A DNA stretch of 64,000 nt. Origin: Xiphias gladius. Lineage: Eukaryota > Chordata > Actinopteri > Istiophoriformes > Xiphiidae. The DNA is taken from assembly GCF_016859285.1 (NCBI RefSeq), contig NC_053400.1, positions 26,135,001-26,199,000 on the forward strand, in the 5' to 3' direction. The notes under the pieces were generated by a model that ran no database searches, was not told the origin of the DNA, and saw nothing but the letters and a program-made list of their open reading frames with translations. A program made the position numbers and the translations under genes. This document shows, piece after piece, positions 57,007-64,000 of this stretch; position 1 is the stretch's first letter; each line of letters starts with the position of its first letter.

Positions 57007-59295
57007 GCGAACGGGACTTAGTTCAGCGGATACATGTATTGGCGCAATGTTGGAGCAAGTTTATATTATGGGGGGGTATTTGCCTTTTCTAGGGTGAGAG
57101 GTGAGGATCGCTCCTCCTTTGAACATAAAAAGAATCTGGTTGGCAATCCCAAAAGACAGCACCTGGGTTGGGAGGGTAAGACAAAATCTGTGTTACTATT
57201 TTCATTATTACAGCTTTATCTATATTGCAAAATTCAAGTTTTTTTTTCCAAGAAACATCCATGCTTGAGGTTTCTCTAATTTTTTTCTAAGAAAGGAAGA
57301 ATGACAAAGGAAAGCTGAAATTAATGCTACATTTAAAAATGTTCACTACACTGTTTTTTTTTACAATAAATAATGTAGCTCTCGCTACAATCTCTTCAAA
57401 AGCTCACTTTGTTTTTGGATGATTATTTTGAAGGAATTATTTAGAATTTACAGTATTTACGATTGCTCCCAGATTCTTCCATTAGACTACCAGTAGATGG
57501 AGAAGCAGAGCCTTGATCCAGCACGCCGGATCTTTAGATTTACGGTGACATATCCTTATGAAGTTATGAAAAGAAAATCACATGTGCTGACTGTTATGGG
57601 ATGACTATGATCAGAGCACCGGTTCTGTAGCAGCTCTTCTGTCTCAATTACTCAGGGCTGGATTTTCGGGGGGAATTGTGAGACCTGAAATGCGGTTGAT
57701 GTTCCGTAATTTAAAGTCATACATAATAGGGGTTCTAAAGGCAGATACCATGTTATTTTAGACCCAAGACCACTGATTTTAATATTTTCAGAAGAAAAAT
57801 AAGAAATACACAAATAATTATTCACTGTACACAAAGGCAACAATTTTTCTCACCCGAATTGGAAATGGAGTGAAGTGGAGGAAGATCTTAGAAAACAGTT
57901 TTTAGACCATAATGTCATCAAGCTGTTTAATGAATAAAAATGAACAGAAAAGTTGTATAAAATATTGAAATGAATGGTAAATTTTACATATTTTTTTTTC
58001 CAGGTTCCTGTCCAAACTTTTATCCCAGAATTTTCAAATTCCTGTTTATGGCACTGACACCACTAGATACTTATAATTATTTTTTGGTTATTTTGTTTGT
58101 TTCATCAAATCTTAATATTTATGTATTTACTTGCCGGCTGTGTCTTTCTTAACATACTGTATCTACTGTGTAACCTATTTGTAACAGACACAGTGTAATT
58201 TGTTAAGACAACATGTACTAACTTTTAACATTTTATCCCAAACTAGATCCCGAGGTACGGAAGTGATTTATCTTTGTCTTTGTCAGGTTTTTTTTAAGTG
58301 TCTAAATAGGATCAAAATAGGAGTATAAGCATTCACGTTTTCTTCCAGGTCATTTTTAATTTGTTTTTGCAGATGGAAAAAAAAAAACCTTAGAAAAATT
58401 ATCCTGGCAAAATAATTAATTTTCACTTGCCTCACTTGGCTTCTGTAGCAAGCTGTGTAAAAAAAAAAAAGACATTGAAATATACATGTAGCTCTTTTTT
58501 TTATTTTACATATATTTATAGTCTCATATTTATTTTTTGTTAAACTTATTAATATTAAATTGATTGCATATTGCTTTCTATGAACTGTGTCTCCTTCCTC
58601 TACTTACAGCAAGACCTTACAGGTGAACAGGGTAAACATTTTAACTAATAGATATCCACATGAAATTTTCTCAGTTGATTACCAAAATTAAGGCAGTTAT
58701 TTTTTGTATTACAGGTTTTCTGAAATGTTATGTTTAAATATGCTAATGAGGCATTAACTAATTAAATATGCACCAATTTATACACATTTACAGAACAGAA
58801 ATCTGAACACTGGATAAAGCCGGCTTAAAAATTCTCGTTTCATTTTTTTTGATATATTAGAGTCAAATGTTTTTACACAGGGGATTATGGATATCTCTTT
58901 TAATCACTCCATAAATCAGAGGACACTGTCATCAGCCATAAAAAATTTTTCCCCAGTTTTAAGGAATAAAATGTTATATAAATCGGGCTATGAATGACAC
59001 ATGAACACATTGAATATAGATAGGAAGAAAAATGGAAAGCTAAAACTGGTGTATGTACGAAATAACTCACTTTGAGAAAACAGCTTTTAAAGATATGTAT
59101 CATAATTGAAACCTACAAATAGACAAAGTGCAGTAAAATAAACACCTAAATTTGTATTTTGGATGTTTTCTTTTCACTAGTTTGAGAGAAAACATGTTAT
59201 GGAAGCAAATTAGCCCAAAATCTCAAAATTGAGCAGTGCATGAAAAAATATGTTTTTGCCTGCAGTGTCTTGCCTTACTTTCATGTCCAGCTGGA

Positions 59296-59325
59296 TTTAT
59301 TTTATTTTATTTTATTTTATTTTTT
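59296..59325. repeat. (TTTTA)n microsatellite
   Basis: About five TTTTA pentanucleotide units. Confidence 0.9.
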
Positions 59326-61070
59326 CCAAATTGAGACAAACCCCATGCTGTTTGTCTCTGCCTTTGTCTCATTTGCTCAGTCTGTATAATGGGCTCTGTG
59401 AATTCACTCACCACCCACACTCAAGTCCAAGAATGTACAATGTTCAAATGGCCGACTGTGTGCCGAGGCCCTGCCTCAATAACGATGCCCTGTATCATGG
59501 CTCAGACCTGGATTGTTCTGCGTGATTAAGCAGTGACAACCCCCATATTTTGGCCCAAAAACAGAAGTTAATGTAACCCTGTGTCTGAGCTCTGTGTTGT
59601 AGTCAACCGCGTCTTTGTCTCCACCACATGTGTATGGAGTTTTTCAGAAGTGAACGAACAAGATTAACAGAAAGCTAAAGAAAAGTAGTTATGTGTCAGA
59701 ACATATATGATGTCTGAACATAATTTATTAACTCCTCTGTTACCTTTCACTTTTATATTATTACTCTGTTAATATGTTTTTTTTTTTGCTTATAGAATGG
59801 AGAAAATTCCACATGTAGTCTGACAAAGTATGTTTAGTATGTTTAGAAATCCTTTGGTATTTAAGTAGTGAAACAGAAACATTTGATGATATAATTGAGA
59901 CATAGGGGAATGACATGCAGCAAAAAAAAGAGTACCAAATGAATTCCGACCGTGTGCTTTATGCTATGTGACCTGCCAGAGCAACCTTGAGGAACTGATC
60001 TCACTATTCGGTTTTAAAGGGGCACTGAAGAGTTGGCAAAGAGAAATGATAACTCACTCGCTAACCACCTCTCTCACAGAACACTGGGAGTTAGGTGCCA
60101 TAGAGAGTGTAGCTTTACTATTTGTTCCACACTCTTACGTAACGAACTTACTTACATAACCGACTTCTCTTGAAAGGTCTGAGACTTTGCCTGATAGTAT
60201 CCGTTTCTTATTGCGCTGAATTCAAATTCAGGCTATTTTCAGATGTTTTTTTCACTTTCACAAATAGTTTATTTATTGACTTTCTTTTATTTTCTTTAGT
60301 GTGGCAATTTGATGATTTAGTGTAATTTATTCTGTTCTTTTACTCTATGGCTAAAGTTTGAAGTTTAAACTTGTGATACTTCTTAGATAACAGTGTTAAG
60401 AAAAACAGACTTGAAGTTTATTTCAAAGACAGAAGACATGGGTGGGAGGATAAAGTTTGTAGGAGGACATATCAGGTCATCTGGCTGTCCTTGGCCTGGA
60501 GCAGAAGGATGGACACGGACCTGTCAGCCCTGTGGTAAGAAGAGAGATAAGCCTGCTTTAGAAGCAGCTGCACCTCGGGAAGGAAGAAACAGAACCCAAA
60601 AAGGTCAGAGGTGGAGGTGGTTTTGCGGGTATGTTGACACACTTACGAAACCTCCTCACTGTATCTGAATCATTTAGCAGCTTTTCAAATACTTACGTGC
60701 CCAAATATATAAAATCATCTTTGAGATCGCTGCCCTAGACTCCTTCCCTAGAGTATTTTGAATCAGAGATCCATCTAAGGAACGATTGCTTCTCTCTGCT
60801 TTTTGTTCTCGGTCTCAACTCGGTAGTGCGGCGAAATACAGTGACTGAGAGACAACAAAGGAACGACCTCAATGCTCTAAGACTGTATGTACGCACACAT
60901 CCAAACATCTGCTGGAGCAATTCAAGCTGTCCAGCTGTCAGCTGTCACTGACCTACAGCCTGAGGCGGGAGCCCACACACTTCAGCCCCAGTCAACAGAG
61001 CTCAGGGACTGAATCTAACGGTAATGTTGCATATCCATTTTCTCTCTCTCTCTACCTCTCTGCCTCTCTC

Positions 61071-61071
<1 letters not shown>

Positions 61072-61130
<59 letters not shown>
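61072..61130. repeat. (TG)n microsatellite ending in CGCGCG
   Basis: A TG array of about 50 bp that ends in GCGCGCG and is preceded by a CT-rich patch (61040-61068). Confidence 0.95.
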
Positions 61131-61591
61131 CAAACATTATATGGGGCATAGCATTGCTGCAAGAGCATATAGGTCAGCTACATGAATTCCGCACCGCTCC
61201 ATGTCACCAGAGAGGCTGATTGACTGACTAACTGAAACACACTGTTTATTGGAGTGATTACTTAGGTAATTACAGAAAATGGACCAGCTGCACCCACAAT
61301 TAAGTCAAAAGAGGCAGTAACAACAGCTTTTCACCCTGAAGAACGCTTCAAATGCCTGGAACTGTCCTTTTTTCTGGTGAAATGTCACTTTTCCGGCCCA
61401 AAATTAAAGCAATGGAAATGGGTCATTGTTGCATTCGGTGGATGGTAGCTGTGCAGATGGGACCAGCACCCAGGGTAGAAATGGAGGCAGGAGTTGGGAG
61501 TTGGGGAAGAGGGCGTGAAGTGGAAAATATAATGATGTTAATGCATTTGGATGTAATGAATTTTCTTTTAATTCAAGATAGGTTTTGTTGT

Positions 61592-61727
61592 AATAATAAT
61601 AACAATACTACTACTACTACTACTCTTAATAATAATCATAATAATCACCATCCCCCTCATCATCATCATCATCATCATCAACATCATCAACATCATCATC
61701 AGTATCATCATCATCATCATTATCATG
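61592..61727. repeat. compound trinucleotide tract (AAT)n(ACT)n(AAT)n(CAT)n
   Basis: Several trinucleotide blocks in series, mostly CAT/ATC with interruptions. A His-rich frame over it is only the repeat translated. Confidence 0.93.
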
Positions 61728-61839
61728 TCTATGTCTATGTAAACATCAGTGACCAGTCAGAATGTCTGGTGTAATATATGCTTTCATGTGTTATGTATGT
61801 GAGTGCTTTCATGGGTACATCATACATATGTGCATGATC

Positions 61840-61841
<2 letters not shown>

Positions 61842-61871
<30 letters not shown>

Positions 61872-61901
61872 GTGTGCGTTCGTGTCCGTTTGTGTGTGTG
61901 T
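61842..61901. repeat. (TG)n microsatellite, interrupted
   Basis: TG units with TTTGCG and TTCGTG interruptions. Confidence 0.9.
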
Positions 61902-62034
61902 GATGTCAGTCTGCCCACGGCGGTGCAGTAAAATGGGTTGTGCTGAATATAAATCAGGTGACTGAACAGGCGGGGGTTTCCCAGACAAGCTCAGAAGATT
62001 GTGTAATACTCACTCCTACATTACTGGTTTACAT

Positions 62035-62073
62035 GTGCGCACATACGCACACACGCGCACACATGCACACACG

Positions 62074-62133
<60 letters not shown>

Positions 62134-62151
62134 GACGTACACACATACACA
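62035..62151. repeat. (CA)n microsatellite, with CGCA-rich left flank
   Basis: CACG/CGCA variants (62038-62079), a pure CA core (about 62080-62118) and an interrupted tail. It ends about 160 bp upstream of the gldn start codon. Confidence 0.95.
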
Positions 62152-62313
62152 TAACCCCTTCTTCACTTGGCGAACAACACAACAAGCACTGTGCGACCAG
62201 TCTGCCTTCAGATAGACCACTGTGGAGCACAGACTATGTAGCTGACTGGACTCTGTTTGGAGCTTTCAAATAATCTGAACAGCACCTTGAAAAGAGGAGG
62301 TGAAGGTGTAACC

Positions 62314-63976
62314 ATGTGGATCCCGACACCCAGCATGACTATCCCTCAGCGGATGGTGCTATATGGGACGTGTGTTGTGGCGTTGATGAACTCCGTGGGC
62401 CTTCTGGTGCTCCTGGTCCAGCAGAATCAGCAACGTGCCTGGCTGGAGCAGACAGAGGCGAGGCTGACGGAGGTGGAGCAAAGCTCGGTGGTGGAGTTCC
62501 TCCAGGAGGTGCCAGCGGGAGCGGCGGGGGTGCGAAGGAAAGCGGGGGAAGATCCGCAACACCAATATCAATACCAGTACTCCAGGAGTAAGAGGAGCGA
62601 CGAGCTGGAGAAGGAGCTGCAGCAGCAGCCGCGGGAGCTTCACCGGGAGGAGGGACGGGAGCTCTATCAGCAGGAGGCCAGCCAGGAGGTGGGAGAGGAA
62701 ACAGAGAAGAAGATGAAGCATGAGCCGAAGCACAAGTTCCGACACAGCCAGAGCTACCACAAGGCGCATGTGCAGGACGACATGATGACGATGATGACTT
62801 ACTCCATGGTCCCGGTGAGATGAGATACATGCTGCTTGGATTGTAAACGAGAGAGAAAGAATGAGGGAGAGCATGCAAATAGATTCATAAATACTGTACA
62901 CAGTTGATAGCATCTTCTGTTATTTAGTCATTGCCGACTAATGCTGGATCGTCGAATGGTTAAAACCGGCAATGGTCCGGGGCCTGTGACCACCAGGAGA
63001 CCAGCAGGTTTCTTTGGTAATGCGGGATGAGCTACTCGCATACTACGAGCTGAAATACTTGGCACATTTGTGTTTGACAGCCAAAGTTACTAGTTACTTT
63101 GCAGTTCAAGATTTAACAAACAAAACACGATCAGTTTATGACGCATGATGCATTGTTACAGATTGAATTAACAGCATTTCAAATAGGTTAATAAATAGAC
63201 CTGCTACAGTAATAAAATGTTTCTTACATGTTCAGCATCAGTAATAATAATCTTACAAAATACTGAACATTTAAACCTCTGCCCCTGGGCATCCTGCTGC
63301 ATGAATACTTTTACTTTTGATACCCCAAGTACATTATGCTGAAAATACTTATATACTTTTACTTTAGGAACAATTTAGATACATTTTTATAGTGGCGCAT
63401 TGCTAATTTGACTAAAGTAAAGAATCTGAATGCGTCTTTCACCACTGGTGGGGTCAACGGGAGCCCAGAGCTCATTTTTGCTACACGGCCCCATAGTTGC
63501 TTAATCCAGCTGGGATTCTGAATTTTGGTGTACCACAGTGTTATAACTATATGAACTATTTTTTCTCCCTTTTCTCTTCAGATCAAATTGTTGATCGACA
63601 TTTGCAACAGCACCAAAGGAGTCTGCATAGCTGGTACGTCTTACTGACATACTTTAAACTACCTAATCATTTTCAGCATATCACTTTTTATTCTCTAAAC
63701 ATCAAATCTTCCGTTGCAGGACCTCCAGGACCGCCTGGTAAGAGAACTCTTAATTCTGAATCCAAAATTTAAAATATAGCCATACTGCATGTCTCCTTTG
63801 TGGTTTAGTGACCCATATCCTTGCTGAATATGTTTTCCATTCAGCCCAAAGTGAAGATTTTTTTTGTGCTACTGTAGGTTTGCCTGGTGCTGACGGTTTG
63901 CCTGGCCACAATGGGACTGATGGCATGCCAGGACTGAATGGACTGCCTGGGGCTGATGGGAAAAGAGGAAAAAAAG
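62314..63976 (+). CDS. gldn: gliomedin, N-terminal part (partial, right edge)
   Basis: Four exons: 62314..62814, 63582..63633, 63720..63737 and 63878..63976, continuing beyond the window. The start is the ATG at 62314 (MWIPTPSM); the frame is open a little further upstream without an ATG. Residues 14-35 form a type II signal anchor, followed by a coiled-coil-like Gln/Glu-rich stretch (36-65), a furin-type site RSKR at 91-94 and the diagnostic MMTMMTYSMVP at 157-167 (human LMMMTYSMVPIR). Next come DICNSTKGVC (human DLCNSTKGIC, with N-glycosylation at Asn176) and Gly-X-Y collagen triplets from 185 on. The olfactomedin domain lies outside the window. Gliomedin is a Schwann-cell protein that is shed and clusters neurofascin and sodium channels at nodes of Ranvier. 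It is divergent from cyp19a1a, as in human. Confidence 0.93.
63290..63450 (+). repeat. fragment of a dispersed fish repeat in gldn intron 1
   Basis: TACTTTTACTTTTGATACCC and ACTAAAGTAAAGAATCTGAA leading to TTCACCACTGG resemble the end of the common teleost repeat seen at 48880-49290. The rest of intron 1 (62815-63581) shows nothing recognisable. Confidence 0.55.
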
Positions 63977-64000
63977 GTAAGGAAAAGTGAGGTTCTATTA

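Larger units (their letters stand above)
57010..62313. other. intergenic interval between divergent cyp19a1a and gldn
   Basis: No gene was recognised. The part at 57200-60400 is AT-rich with many T-runs and a (TTTTA)n patch at 59296-59325. The right part carries TG, CAT/ATC and CA microsatellites. Both flanking genes are transcribed away from this interval, so it should contain the gldn promoter and distal aromatase control elements, but only the motifs next to cyp19a1a could be assigned. Confidence 0.6.

Noticed and set aside
57029..57041. GATACATGTATTG as a possible DMRT1 site near the aromatase promoter
   Set aside because: It resembles the DMRT consensus but lacks one central base, so the spacing of the two halves is wrong.
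60393..60668. 91-codon frame upstream of gldn
   Set aside because: No similarity to gliomedin or any domain I know; a single unsupported frame in intergenic DNA.
61352..61774. 140-codon frame rich in Asn, Thr and His
   Set aside because: Most of it is the AAT/ACT/CAT trinucleotide tract; the leading part shows no family similarity.
62339..62913. Two long minus-strand frames of about 180 codons opposite gldn exon 1
   Set aside because: They are antisense shadows of the real gldn exon, whose plus-strand frame carries the MMTYSMVP motif, a signal anchor and correct splice sites.

Overview
This window is vertebrate nuclear DNA, almost certainly from a percomorph-like teleost fish. It contains no bacterial-type gene organisation. 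All genes are split by GT-AG introns, long (CA)n arrays are frequent, and several dispersed sequences look like high-copy fish repeats. Five protein-coding genes were recognised by reading exons, splice sites and reading-frame phases by eye: lysmd2 (+, 3' end only), scg3 (-, complete, 12 coding exons), tnfaip8l3 (-, complete, 2 coding exons), cyp19a1a ovarian aromatase (-, complete, 9 coding exons) and gldn (+, first 4 coding exons).

Layout. Positions 1-3960 hold the last two exons and 3' UTR of lysmd2, which converges on scg3 (4880-17614). A CG-rich scg3 promoter region lies at about 17615-18600. About 7 kb of gene-poor DNA follows, to 25.9 kb. tnfaip8l3 (25994-46519) has nearly its whole protein in one 3' exon; a 46-nt start exon lies about 20 kb away across an intron full of simple and dispersed repeats. 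Positions 46520-53318 are intergenic, with a pyrimidine-rich tract beside tnfaip8l3. cyp19a1a occupies 53319-56803; its compact promoter (TATA box, two SF-1-type motifs, a forkhead motif) lies at about 56883-57006. AT-rich intergenic DNA fills 56.9-62.3 kb, and gldn starts at 62314 and runs off the right edge.

The genes do not form a pathway. They are a conserved neighbourhood corresponding to human 15q21.2: Scg3 (secretory-granule sorting), Tnfaip8l3 (phosphoinositide transfer), aromatase (androgen to oestrogen), gliomedin (node of Ranvier assembly) and Lysmd2 (unknown role). Compared with the human order as I recall it, the scg3-lysmd2 pair is placed on the tnfaip8l3 side rather than beyond gldn/DMXL2.

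I found no convincing novel genetic system. The most interesting points are the aromatase promoter motif cluster, an (AT)n microsatellite starting at the aromatase stop codon, an 18-nt collagen microexon in gldn, two overlapping splice donors in lysmd2, CRE-like and RE1-like motifs upstream of scg3, and a foldback repeat element in the tnfaip8l3 intron. Gene identities rest on remembered family sequences, not on a database search.
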